In this document: piece after piece, positions 20,985-30,148 of the stretch
Layout of the letters: the number at the start of each line of letters is the position of its first letter
Position numbering within the stretch: the first letter of the stretch is position 1
Assembly (NCBI GenBank): GCA_008690995.1
Contig: VRMN01000004.1
Span: 868,001 to 932,000 of the forward strand
Source: Porphyridium purpureum
Lineage: Eukaryota; Rhodophyta; Bangiophyceae; Porphyridiales; Porphyridiaceae
Direction: 5' to 3'
DNA length: 64,000 nt
Position numbers and translations under genes: made by a program
Notes under the pieces: generated by a model
What the model was told of the DNA's origin: nothing
Seen by the model: the letters and a program-made list of their open reading frames with translations, nothing else
The model's database searches: none

Positions 20985-21923
20985 ATGGAAGGGCTGCGAG
21001 AAATGATGGCATTCGTGACAGGCTGGGCAGATGTGCGCACTTGCAAACCGCGCGGGAGTGGCGCGGTGTGCGGGAATGGAGGAGGGAGCAGGACGGTGGC
21101 GGTGCTGGAGATGAAGCAGCTCGGGTCGCGGCGCAGTCGGCGGCAGGATGGGCGCGGCGCGGATGTGGACCGCGTGGAGAGAGCAGACGAGGACTTTCGA
21201 TTGGGCCGCGTCAAGGCGCCACGCCGCGGCGTGGTGGGCGCCAAGCGAGCTAATACACGCGAGCAAGGTAGGCTCTTGCGCGGGGTCCCGGAGAAGAAGC
21301 TCAATGTGCTGCGTGTGTTTGGCGGCACGGCTAAAGGCCGGAAAATCATGTCGCCCGAGGTCTACCATCGGCCCATGATGGGCAAGGTGCGAGAGGCGCT
21401 CTTTTCTATATTGTACGACTTTGATGTGCTGCGACCAGAATGTTCGGCTTTGGATCTATACTCGGGAAGCGGCTCCGTATGCATTGAGGCCCTGTCGAGA
21501 GGAACTGGTTTTGCGCATTTTGTTGACTTTAGCGAATCGTCCTGTTCTGCTATTGCGGAGAACTTGGAGCGCTGCCAATTTGCAGAGCGTGGCGTAGCAA
21601 TTTGCGCGAAAGTGGAGGACGTTCTACAACGGCCGCGCGAGTTTGGAATTGAGCGACACGCGGACTTGATCACCGTGACGCCTCCGTATGAAGAAGTGGA
21701 CTACGGAGAGCTGCTGGTCGCACTCGCCAAGTCAGATTGTGTCGGCGAAGGCTCGTTTGTGGTGGTTGAGTATCCGATAGAGCTAGGTTCCTTGCCGCCA
21801 GTAGTCATGGATCGGCTCATCGGGATGCGCAACCGGAAATACGGCAGGACCGTGCTGGCTATCTATGCGTGCCAACCGCCCGTTGACATGGAACCGCGGC
21901 AAGATGAATTTATTCCGTTTTGA
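20985..21923 (+). CDS. RsmD-type 16S rRNA guanine-N2 methyltransferase, probably plastid-targeted
   Basis: A 312-residue protein whose C-terminal 200 residues match RsmD: LNVLRVFGGTAKGRKIMSP, then RPMMGKVREALFSIL, the AdoMet motif LDLYSGSGSVCIEALSRG and, at motif IV, TPPYEEVDYG. RsmD methylates G966 of bacterial 16S rRNA; a plastid (or mitochondrial) small-subunit target is expected. The catalytic motif, usually DPPY, reads TPPY here. The first 100 residues are basic and Gly/Arg-rich, consistent with a targeting extension; the start at 20985 is the most upstream ATG, with another possible at 21003. Convergent with the small membrane protein gene. Confidence 0.85.
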   Translation: MEGLREMMAFVTGWADVRTCKPRGSGAVCGNGGGSRTVAVLEMKQLGSRRSRRQDGRGADVDRVERADEDFRLGRVKAPRRGVVGAKRANTREQGRLLRGVPEKKLNVLRVFGGTAKGRKIMSPEVYHRPMMGKVREALFSILYDFDVLRPECSALDLYSGSGSVCIEALSRGTGFAHFVDFSESSCSAIAENLERCQFAERGVAICAKVEDVLQRPREFGIERHADLITVTPPYEEVDYGELLVALAKSDCVGEGSFVVVEYPIELGSLPPVVMDRLIGMRNRKYGRTVLAIYACQPPVDMEPRQDEFIPF

Positions 21924-22015
21924 AAGACGTGAAGACTCAGTGCAATACTCGGACTCTGGGCGTGTGCCCCTTATTATGAAAATGACAGGCGACCCAATCG
22001 CTTCATTCAAGGATT

Positions 22016-22423
22016 TCAGTTGACGGGCGTGTACGGCTTGGCATTCTCCTCGAGGAACAGGAGGCGAGCCAACGCGCCGAGGAAGCCAATGTTCCCGGTC
22101 AAAAGTGTGAGCACGCCCCAGAAAGGTAAATTCATGTCCACCTTTTTCGCGCGCGGCATCATGAGCGTCCAGCCCACCGCAACGGAAAGCAGCAAATCCA
22201 TCCAGATTTGGACGCCCCATAGGTCGCGCGTATGATCGATCCAAAATCCCATTGGACCCTCCTTGACAACCGTCAAGATCGAGTATCCCAGAAACCCAGC
22301 GCTGGCCACTGCCGGTGCGACCCAACTCTTTTTCACGGGTTTATCCGACACGGCTGTAAATGCCATGTACGCCGCGAGCGCACCACCCGCCACCAGCGGA
22401 GCGACTTTGCAGAATGTTTGCAT
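22016..22423 (-). CDS. Small polytopic membrane protein of unknown function
   Basis: 135 residues with four hydrophobic segments: about 7-25, 33-53, 72-92 (WMDLLLSVAVGWTLMMP) and 100-125 (LPFWGVLTLLTGNIGFLGALA), the last followed by a short polar tail. The spacing of an acidic residue in TM3 and Gly-rich TM4 loosely recalls small bacterial DUF2834-like proteins, but I would not assign a family. Its ATG lies 224 bp from that of the Hint protein on the other strand, implying a shared promoter region. Confidence 0.6.
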   Translation of the reverse strand: MQTFCKVAPLVAGGALAAYMAFTAVSDKPVKKSWVAPAVASAGFLGYSILTVVKEGPMGFWIDHTRDLWGVQIWMDLLLSVAVGWTLMMPRAKKVDMNLPFWGVLTLLTGNIGFLGALARLLFLEENAKPYTPVN

Positions 22424-22647
22424 GGTTGCGAACCGTTTAGAGCACTTTCAATTCCTCACCCACTTGACCCGGCGACGGCCGTTGCACCTGATCGTTCTGT
22501 TGGCCTCACACTTCGTGGCAAACGTCTTGCTCTCGGAACGACGCCATTGGCACAGAGGTCGAACCTAACGGCCGAGGAGCAGGAGCTCCGGTTTCACGTC
22601 CGTGACCGTCGAGGAAGAAGGGAACAGATCAACTGCATGGGTGGGAG

Positions 22648-23577
22648 ATGATTCCGGTTGTCCTGGCTGCGCTGCTACTCGTCGTCGCCCGCGCACGCGT
22701 GCAAGCGCAGTCGTTCAAGTTGTGCGCATATCTTGACGAATTCTGCATCGAACAAGGAACGTGTGCGGTATACAGGAGCAGCTGCCAATCGGCAGCCGGA
22801 GGCTCAACCAATTCAACTTTGTCCTGCTCGACCGGAGAGAATGGCAGCGGCGGAGTGAAAAAGATTGATGCGATTGTCATTAATTACTGGCCGGAACACG
22901 AAAACTGCCCCCGGGATGTGGCGCCTACGTCGAAGCAGTTAGTCACAAACTTCGTCCGGGACGCTTGCGTGGAAGTGAATGGTGGATCATCTTGGGTCAA
23001 AGTGACGGACATTTCGTGCACGCCAAGAGACTGCTTCCCAGCGTTCGCACAGGTGCAGTTGGAGGACGGCTCGCGCAAGGCTATGCACGAGATCAACATT
23101 GGCGACAGGGTCAAGGTGTCTGCCCAAGACGGATACAGCCCGGTCGTTTTTTGGGGTCACAAGGACGCAAATGTCATCGGGAACAATTTTGTGCGCGTGA
23201 CGTTCGAGGATGAGCGCGTGCTGATGCTCACGGCGAACCACCTTGCGTACGTGAACGGCGTGTTGATGCCAGCACGCGACATTCGAACAGGCATGCTGAT
23301 GACGGACGCTCAGTCTGGGCGTGCGATCTTGGTGCAGGCTGTTGAATTTACAATGCTCGCGAAGGGCCTGTATATGCCACACACGGCGCACGGCGACCTG
23401 GTGGTGGACGGGATTGTGCTCTCGTCATACGCTTCAGTTGCGCCGCGCATGGCGCATGCGCTTCTGCTCATCGAGCGTGTCATGCGAGCACTCGGTCTCT
23501 CTGCGCTGGGCAGTCTGCTGGAGCACGAGACCCCATGGCTGCTGGAGCGCGCCATGTTTGCTATGGCATCGGCATAG
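22648..23577 (+). CDS. Secreted Hedgehog-type (Hog) Hint-domain protein
   Basis: A 309-residue protein with signal peptide MIPVVLAALLLVVARARVQA. The N-terminal part (22-125) is Cys-rich and unrecognised. The Hint domain begins at Cys129 (DCFPAFAQVQLEDG). It has the catalytic T-x-x-H in LTANHLAYV (Thr195, His198), closely like the LTAAHLLFV block of animal Hedgehogs. It ends with PHTAHGDLVVDGIVLSSYA and AHALLLIERV, again Hedgehog-like. Hint domains cut the peptide bond before the first Cys via an N-to-S acyl shift, releasing the N-terminal part, sometimes with a lipid attached. The Cys found in animal SCYA is Ser here (SSYA). A related protein lies 8 kb away at 31608-33308. Confidence 0.88.
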   Translation: MIPVVLAALLLVVARARVQAQSFKLCAYLDEFCIEQGTCAVYRSSCQSAAGGSTNSTLSCSTGENGSGGVKKIDAIVINYWPEHENCPRDVAPTSKQLVTNFVRDACVEVNGGSSWVKVTDISCTPRDCFPAFAQVQLEDGSRKAMHEINIGDRVKVSAQDGYSPVVFWGHKDANVIGNNFVRVTFEDERVLMLTANHLAYVNGVLMPARDIRTGMLMTDAQSGRAILVQAVEFTMLAKGLYMPHTAHGDLVVDGIVLSSYASVAPRMAHALLLIERVMRALGLSALGSLLEHETPWLLERAMFAMASA

Positions 23578-23857
23578 AGCATCGGCATGGGATATCGGCG
23601 TAGAGAGCATGGGTAAGCGAGTGCACGGGTGGCCGATGCACGGAAACTCAAAGTGACTGAGGCTTTCATTGTACGCCTTTAAGCACTGGTGTGCGGACTC
23701 CCTTGTACAGTACGTGCATTTCGCTATTTTTCTCGTAAAGACATCTTTTCTCCCATGCGCCCGAGACGGATAGGCTCCTGCATGTCGGTTCCGTTCAAGG
23801 GTTGTCATTGGTTGTGTGCCACACACATTTACTCCTTCCCTTATTTCTCGTAAAGGG

Positions 23858-26077
23858 ATGGCAACAGGCGCAAAGCGTCCTGTCATTTACATAGGCAGGG
23901 GCACTTCCTTGCCGTTGAGCAAGGTCACGCGGAAACACTCCGAAGAACCCCAGACCTACTTTTCAGCTGGTCAGCGACCTGTCGCATGTCAATGTTTCTC
24001 GCAGACAAAAGGGGAGAAGAGAAAAATGAAGCGCGCATTTAAAGAAGATGATGACGGCGAAGTGGCGAGTTCGAAAGCCGGCAACGGAAGTGCACTGGCT
24101 GCGCAGCCCCCATTCGAAGAGCCGGAACTGGGAATGGGCGACACAGAGGCGCACAATGCGGCGTCGTCTCACGAAAACGACATGAATGGTGGTCCCGAGC
24201 AGCCGAGGCCGAAACGCCAAGCGACCACAGGTGCCGGACCGGATGCTGACACAAAATCTTGTATCAATGTTGCGAACGATGTTGACGAATTCACCAAAAA
24301 ACAGACACAGCACGGACAAACGGATGGACAGGGAACTCATTCCGCGTCGAACGACAGTGGTGGCGCTGACAGCGTGTACTCAGGACCACCGAGTCACTGC
24401 TATCGTGAAAATCATGAATGCGGTTCCGAGTCTGGTTTCGAACCTTTGAATTGGTTGATGATCCTGAGCGCATTTCCGGGCCAGTGCGAGCACATTCTCC
24501 AGTTCGAAAAGAGATTGGGCTTGTCTTTCAGCCGTCCGGAACTTCTTTTCGAAGCATTCACGCACCGTTCAGCATTAACCCTTGCCGTCTGGAAAAAGAT
24601 CGCACCATGCGACCGCGTGTCCTACGATATTCTTGAATGTGTCGGAGATTCAGTGCTTCGCACGGTGATCATGGATAACTTGTGCGAGCATGCACGCGAA
24701 TGCGTTGCTCGTTCGGGTACTGCAGACAAGAGGATGTATTTTAATGAAGGGTGGTTGACTCTACAGGCCTCCACATTGACGCGGGCCGAGACTCTCGCTG
24801 GTCTTGCCAAGGAACTCGGTCTTGCTGGTGGCATTATGTTCAATCACGGCTCCGCTATCGACGGCGGAAGCCCTCAATGCCATAGGCACAGTGATAGAAT
24901 CATGGGAGATGTAGTTGAAGCGATCATTGGTGCGCTCTATGTCGACCAAGGCTTTGACCAAACCAAGAGAATTGTAAGTAGGTGGATGAAAGCTCGTGTC
25001 TCCAAGGTTGAACTGGAGAAATCGCAAGACGACGCCAAAAGCCGTATTCTACAAATATTTCAGGCCAAGGGAGCGCAAAATAGCGCACGAGTTTTATGGA
25101 ATACAGAGAAGGTGGCAGGTCCTGACCATTTACCCTTTTTTCAGGCAAGGATACTCGTCGATGGCCGGGAGGTTGCGTCCGCAATAGATACAACCAAAAA
25201 GCAAGCCGAGCAGACTGCATCCATAGCCTTTCTGAAAGCATACTCTTCAGATGCAAAGAAGCCACTGAATGCGCAGCATCCGGTAGCAGCTGGATTTCCT
25301 GCCACGGTTTTGCCTGTGGACAGCCAGCACGCATTTGGGCAACAAAAGCTAGTGCAAGATGATGGGATGCAGCGCCTGTCTGCCGAGCGAGCATCGTTTC
25401 GTTCAGATACAACAGGTTGGCACCCGACCATGTCACCTCATTCTATTGCTTGGTCGGGAGGTTACCATGGTGGAGCTTATACGCACCCGTACGGTGCGAT
25501 GCCGCATGTGTCCGCTGTCCCTTTACACTTCGTGCCAGGTGGCGCGTATGCATCTGCACCTGCTCTGTATGAGCGAAGTCAGTGGATGCCTGCCGTACCC
25601 CTGCTTTACGGTCCGAAAATGAGCCCCGAGTTTTACGATGCGGCTGCATCAGGATATTCCATTCCGGGCATCTCGGACATGATTCCACACGGTCCAATGC
25701 AGCAGGGCCTTGGTCCGCTTGCCATGAGCGGTCTAGAAAGCGCACAAATACCCGTGACCACATCCTTGCACGTTTCACCGCCTGAAGATGAGCCAACTGA
25801 TCGCACGCTAATAGACAAGCTGTGCGAGGGTCGGACACCCATCCAGTATCTGCATGAGACGCTTTTCCAAAAGACTGGCAAGATGATTGACTGGAGATTG
25901 ATTGAAGAGACTGGCGAGGCGCACCGACCCATTTTTGTCATGAGTGGAGAGCTCAGCGGCGTAGAACTTGTTCGAGCTTCTGGACCCAGTAAGAAGGTTG
26001 CCAAAGAGACGGCGGCCCGGGTCCTAATCCAGGAGATCGCACTGCGTGGCATCGAAACCGTGCTACAAAATATTTAA
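23858..26077 (+). CDS. RNase III family endonuclease with two dsRNA-binding regions
   Basis: About 739 residues from the ATG at 23858; an alternative ATG at 24026 would remove a poorly structured 56-residue start. A long hydrophilic N-terminal region precedes the RNase III domain at about 205-385. It carries DILECVGDSVL (Glu260, Asp264) and DRIMGDVVEAIIGALYVDQG (Asp351, Glu354), so all four metal-binding acids are present. A dsRBD-like region follows at about 388-465 (KSRILQIFQAKG..., KKQAEQTASIAFLKAY). After a Pro/His/Tyr-rich linker a second lies at the C-terminus (KKVAKETAARVLIQEIAL). No helicase or PAZ domain is seen. It could process rRNA, or act as a minimal Dicer; the sequence does not decide. 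Confidence 0.85.
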   Translation: MATGAKRPVIYIGRGTSLPLSKVTRKHSEEPQTYFSAGQRPVACQCFSQTKGEKRKMKRAFKEDDDGEVASSKAGNGSALAAQPPFEEPELGMGDTEAHNAASSHENDMNGGPEQPRPKRQATTGAGPDADTKSCINVANDVDEFTKKQTQHGQTDGQGTHSASNDSGGADSVYSGPPSHCYRENHECGSESGFEPLNWLMILSAFPGQCEHILQFEKRLGLSFSRPELLFEAFTHRSALTLAVWKKIAPCDRVSYDILECVGDSVLRTVIMDNLCEHARECVARSGTADKRMYFNEGWLTLQASTLTRAETLAGLAKELGLAGGIMFNHGSAIDGGSPQCHRHSDRIMGDVVEAIIGALYVDQGFDQTKRIVSRWMKARVSKVELEKSQDDAKSRILQIFQAKGAQNSARVLWNTEKVAGPDHLPFFQARILVDGREVASAIDTTKKQAEQTASIAFLKAYSSDAKKPLNAQHPVAAGFPATVLPVDSQHAFGQQKLVQDDGMQRLSAERASFRSDTTGWHPTMSPHSIAWSGGYHGGAYTHPYGAMPHVSAVPLHFVPGGAYASAPALYERSQWMPAVPLLYGPKMSPEFYDAAASGYSIPGISDMIPHGPMQQGLGPLAMSGLESAQIPVTTSLHVSPPEDEPTDRTLIDKLCEGRTPIQYLHETLFQKTGKMIDWRLIEETGEAHRPIFVMSGELSGVELVRASGPSKKVAKETAARVLIQEIALRGIETVLQNI

Positions 26078-27197
26078 AGCATCTCAACAATCTTCCAAGT
26101 ATCGCCATGCCATTCTCAAAACTTGTATATGACAGAGAGGGCACATCGAACTCCTTTCTTGAGCAAGACACGTTTTCCCTTTGTTGATCCATGTCGCCCC
26201 AGCTTGAAACTGGCAACTCGCTCCTGTATGGCTTCTCATTGCTGCAAAAGCGCGAACTGAGCCTCTGAGTTCAGCGCTAGCAAGGAAGTCCACCAAATCA
26301 AATCTTGAGACAGTTTCGCAGTCCTCCGACTTCAGTACTTGAGGACGGTATCTGTCAACCCGCATTTGTTGGCACCAAGGGTCAAATTAAAACTTGCTTA
26401 TCTGCATCCATTTTGCTGTGCTCGAGAACTTCCCTGTAGCGTAGAACATTCCGCAGGAACCTCGGTGATCCGCTCCCGGCTGAAGGCAGGAATTCTTAGC
26501 GGACCACGAAATCACACTATTCATTCGCTATAAGATCTGAAAAAGCAGGAGGCTTTTCTGTCCCGTTCACGCCCTTGTTAGAAGTCGCAGAATATTGCGA
26601 ACTCATTCAAAAGCTCGGAGAGAATCTTTCCTGCGCAAGGTGGTTGGCGTTTTCGTTTCAAGCAGCCCATGATCGCGAAGGAAACCGTCCTGCAATTTCA
26701 AGATCTTTTTCAAGACTTGAACAGGGCAGAACTCTACAGACCGATTCTTGGCACAATTCTCCAGACTGCTTGCCTGTGCCACGCACGAAGGTACCCAAAC
26801 GCACGCTGTGGCATGGCTATCGCCCGGATATCTCAACCATCATCACATCAAGAGCTTCAAATCGTACTTATCCTCAGAGAGAAATGCGAGCACAGCACGG
26901 TTGGTTGAGAACAGGCCTGTCGCTGGCTCTACGTGTGGGACCATGCTCATTAGGTAGGAATGCGAAAGCAATCCCGCCGGAGCAGACCAAAGTTTGCACC
27001 TCTTCAGAGCCAAACAGCGACACATGGACATGCGAGATTCCTGGTGCTCCACGGGAAAAGATCACAAAATGGAGCCATTTTATTAGAAGTTTTGGAAAGT
27101 GTGGCGTGCGCGGGTCCTGGCACGACGCCCAGCGGAAGAGGGAAGGCGCGAGTCTTGTGAGCGACGAGTGGCCAAAGGAGAGAAGCTTTCACAAAAG
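26078..27197. other. Intergenic region, no gene seen
   Basis: About 1.1 kb with only short or compositionally odd frames. The 222-codon plus frame at 26575-27243 lacks a domain and overlaps the next gene out of frame. No tRNA or other RNA gene was recognised. The last 100 bp presumably hold the promoter and 5' UTR of the SET-domain gene. Confidence 0.5.
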
Positions 27198-28526
27198 ATG
27201 CAGCTGTCGATGTACGTTCTTCCTTGGCTCGGACCGCAGTTAGTATCCTGGCGGCCCGAGGCTCGAGAGAGGAGATCCAGTCGCGGGCATGGAAATGCGG
27301 TTTGCATGGCGAAATCGTCGGGGAGAAAGCCCAAGTCCGGGGCAAAGCCGTCGAGGCAGCAGAAGATTTCGGTGAATGGCTTTGGAGGAGGAGGACCTGT
27401 CCGTGGAAGTAGGTCCAAGGAAGTGTCTTCATCTGGTTCGAAGGGGCAAGCTGTCATGGAGCCATTCCGGCTGATCCGAGACCCGAAGATCGATGCGCTA
27501 ATGCGCTGGTTGCAAGCGTCTTCGGCGTCCGCGTCTCGCGTGGGCATCGCGCATTTTGACACATCGGGTGTACGTGGGGTCGTGGCACTGGAACCCATTC
27601 GGCGAGGCGAGGTGATCGTGTCGATTCCAGAGAAGCATGCGCTTCAGCTCGGTGCCACGGCTGGCGAGTTTGCGGCGGATGCCGAGACCAACCCTGGTTA
27701 TGCAGCGGCGGACCTGGTGACGACATTACTGCAGATTCGCCGTCACACAGAGAACCCCAGCGTTCAAAAATACGCGGCGCTACTAGACGCGCTACCCGGG
27801 CAGGAGGATTGCACCACGACAGATTTCTTTCTCGATTCCGAGTTGGAACAGTTGCAGTGGCAGCCTGTGGTCGACGAAACAAAGATGCGGCAGCGTAAAG
27901 TTCGCATAGTCTATGACAAGATGAAGGATTCATACGAGCAGCTGATGGAGACTGAGAAGGACGACGGGTTGGGTGGCGCTGACGCTCGCGCCTTATTGTC
28001 ATATGACTTTTTTAATTGGGCCGTCTTTATTGTGGTCAGTCGTGTGATTGGGATCCACCATCCCCAGGAAGGCATGATGCGTTACCTCATTCCGCTCGTG
28101 GATATGTTCAATCATGATAATCGCAGTGTGCACGAGCTTGCGTTCCAAAAGGGAAACTTTCGAGTGATTGCCGGTCGCGACATTGAAATCGGGGAGCAAA
28201 TCTGCATCAAGTATGGGGGAGGCACACTAAGCAACGATCGGCTTTTACAGGACTATGGCTTTGTTGAGAGCAGTAACATGAACGAACAGCTGATTTCGAG
28301 CCTCACTAAGGAGTGCACGGATAACGGCGAAGCGGCATTGCGTCTCAGGACCATTTTGGATCAGTTCCCGACATCGCTCATCGAAGATACAAAACTGCTC
28401 GCAAGCGAAGAGGATCTAGGTGCCGATCACCGTGATGCACGTCCGCACTTGAAAAAGGCGCTTTTATTTCGTACAAATCTTAAACAGTCCCTCCTGCACC
28501 GCTTATCGCAGCTCGATGTGACTTAA
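27198..28526 (+). CDS. SET-domain protein methyltransferase, LSMT/SETD3 type, probably plastid-targeted
   Basis: About 442 residues from the ATG at 27198; the open frame extends upstream without an ATG. An N-terminal basic, Ser/Gly-rich stretch of about 100 residues looks like a transit peptide plus linker. The split SET domain follows: GVRGVVALEPIRRGEVIVSIP, an inserted helical part, then LIPLVDMFNHDN and the catalytic end GEQICIKYGGGTLSNDRLLQDYGFV. The C-terminal helical region matches the Rubisco LSMT substrate-binding type. Members methylate Lys (Rubisco large subunit, fructose-bisphosphate aldolase) or His (actin, SETD3). Which substrate applies cannot be told. It converges with the kinase gene, with 86 bp between the stops. 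Confidence 0.87.
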   Translation: MQLSMYVLPWLGPQLVSWRPEARERRSSRGHGNAVCMAKSSGRKPKSGAKPSRQQKISVNGFGGGGPVRGSRSKEVSSSGSKGQAVMEPFRLIRDPKIDALMRWLQASSASASRVGIAHFDTSGVRGVVALEPIRRGEVIVSIPEKHALQLGATAGEFAADAETNPGYAAADLVTTLLQIRRHTENPSVQKYAALLDALPGQEDCTTTDFFLDSELEQLQWQPVVDETKMRQRKVRIVYDKMKDSYEQLMETEKDDGLGGADARALLSYDFFNWAVFIVVSRVIGIHHPQEGMMRYLIPLVDMFNHDNRSVHELAFQKGNFRVIAGRDIEIGEQICIKYGGGTLSNDRLLQDYGFVESSNMNEQLISSLTKECTDNGEAALRLRTILDQFPTSLIEDTKLLASEEDLGADHRDARPHLKKALLFRTNLKQSLLHRLSQLDVT

Positions 28527-28612
28527 ATTTAATGGCGCCGGGTCTTTGTCTATCTACTTTGCAAAACCTGTGCTTCACTGGTTTTGCCTCGGCTCGGGCT
28601 TCTCTTCTTTGT

Positions 28613-30148
28613 TCATTCATTTGTGAGCTTGGCCAGAAGCGGGTGCTGCTCGCGCTTGAGCTGCGCCAAGAGTTCCTCCAAAAAGATATCCACGAACCCT
28701 TCTCCCGCCGATTCGCCCTCCATTAGCGCTGTGCCCATCCTCGCCATAGCAGTTGACTGCGCAGCATTGTTCGCAATGCGCGGACGCATGCGCGCCAGCG
28801 TGGGCAGCACAACGCGTTGCAAGCCAGGATTTCCCGTGTTGGCAATGGTAGCGACTTTTCTGCGTGCGCGCGAGTCGCCTTTTTGCGCCTCGGCACTGGT
28901 GCCTTTTGACATCGCTGACTTTCCACCTTCCTCGGCCAGTCCACCACTCAGATCGCGACTCTGTGGTGGAATTGACACGGATGCGCTGGAACCCAGTTGT
29001 GCAGCAACGCCATTCACCATATCTTCATCGACGCCACTAGATCCGTCCTGCGCTTGCGCCAGTTGCTGCTGCTGTTGCTCGTGCCGTTGGGCGTCTTCTC
29101 CTTCGGAAACAGAATCTTTCTCTTGGTTTCCTTCCTCGGGCGGTACGCTTAATTTGCCACTATCGGCCCCTTCTTCTTCATCAAAGTCCCACGCAAACTT
29201 TAAAGACTCGGATTTCACTGCGAGCTTTCCTGAGCCACCAAAGTCTGTCATACACGGGCCCTCTGTCCGTTCCGGCGGTCCTAGCGTGCGGACAACTTTG
29301 AGCAGCTCTTGGCGCGTGGCAGCTTCGTCCGCGTGCGCTTTGAAGAACGAGTAGGACAGTAAGCTTTCGGCAGAAGGACGCGCGCGCGGGTCCTTTCTTA
29401 GGCACGCTCCTACAAGTTCCGATAGCTCCGGTCCATAGAGGCGCGGGTCCAGCACTGGAGGATCGTTTCCAGGAATCAAAAACAGTACTTTCATGGGGTG
29501 CAATTGCGAGTGGGGCGGCTTGCCTGTCGCAATTTCGTACAGCGTGATTCCGTACGACCAAATGTCTGCCTTGTGGTCATAATTATTCTGTAGAATCACT
29601 TCGGGTGCCATCCAAAACGGAGAGCCGACCTGCGTGTTGCGCGCCTTCAGCGTGTTGTTTAGCTGCCCCGCCACGCCAAAGTCCGCTAGCTTCACCTCGG
29701 CTGCATCATTGAGAAGCAAGTTAGCGGCCTTGATGTCGCGATGAAGCATTTTTTCTGCGTGAATGTAGCTCAGTCCCTTCAGCACGCCGCGCGCCATTTC
29801 ACAGAACGCGCCAGCGCTAATGAGAGTGTGAACGGGTTGCTGAGTGCTCTTCGTAATGGCCAGCGCACGGTCCAGCAGCTCGCGCACGTTGCCGGCATTC
29901 ATGTACTCCATCACAATCCACAGGTTTGCCTCGTGCATGAACGACGTAAAGCAGCGCACCACGTTGGCGTGCACCAGTGCGCTCATGACACCGATTTCGC
30001 GCTGGATGATCTCGATCTCATCGCGCTGGGCCTCGAGGTCCAGATCCTTCACCGCCACAATCGTCTTGGTCTGCTTATCCAGCGCGCGGTACACCTTGCC
30101 GTACGCTCCGACCCCGGCTACCTCATACCGATGGTAGCGGTCTGCCAT
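28613..30148 (-). CDS. STE20-like Ser/Thr kinase, GCK-III (MST/SPS1) type
   Basis: 511 residues, with the kinase domain at about 8-270. It has a glycine loop GVGAYGKV, the AVKDLDLE lysine, HRDIKAANLLL, DFGVAGQLNNTLKARNTQVGSPFWMAPEVI and DIWSYGITLYEIATGKPP. The ADFGVAGQL and RNT.VG.PFWMAPEV blocks are typical of germinal-centre-kinase III members. In other eukaryotes these act in polarity, cytokinesis (septation) and stress signalling. The C-terminal 240 residues are acidic, Gln/Ser-rich and low-complexity, with a short conserved-looking end (EGFVDIFLEELLAQLKREQHPLLAKL) that may bind a partner such as MO25. Start ATG at 30148. Confidence 0.92.
   Translation of the reverse strand: MADRYHRYEVAGVGAYGKVYRALDKQTKTIVAVKDLDLEAQRDEIEIIQREIGVMSALVHANVVRCFTSFMHEANLWIVMEYMNAGNVRELLDRALAITKSTQQPVHTLISAGAFCEMARGVLKGLSYIHAEKMLHRDIKAANLLLNDAAEVKLADFGVAGQLNNTLKARNTQVGSPFWMAPEVILQNNYDHKADIWSYGITLYEIATGKPPHSQLHPMKVLFLIPGNDPPVLDPRLYGPELSELVGACLRKDPRARPSAESLLSYSFFKAHADEAATRQELLKVVRTLGPPERTEGPCMTDFGGSGKLAVKSESLKFAWDFDEEEGADSGKLSVPPEEGNQEKDSVSEGEDAQRHEQQQQQLAQAQDGSSGVDEDMVNGVAAQLGSSASVSIPPQSRDLSGGLAEEGGKSAMSKGTSAEAQKGDSRARRKVATIANTGNPGLQRVVLPTLARMRPRIANNAAQSTAMARMGTALMEGESAGEGFVDIFLEELLAQLKREQHPLLAKLTNE

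Noticed and set aside
20273-21349. Minus-strand 358-codon open frame opposite the rRNA methyltransferase
   Set aside because: Antisense shadow in GC-rich DNA, Ser/Pro/Arg-rich, no domain; the plus strand carries the recognisable RsmD motifs.
26575-27243. Plus-strand 222-codon open frame before the SET gene
   Set aside because: No domain and no ATG start in good context; overlaps the SET gene in another frame.
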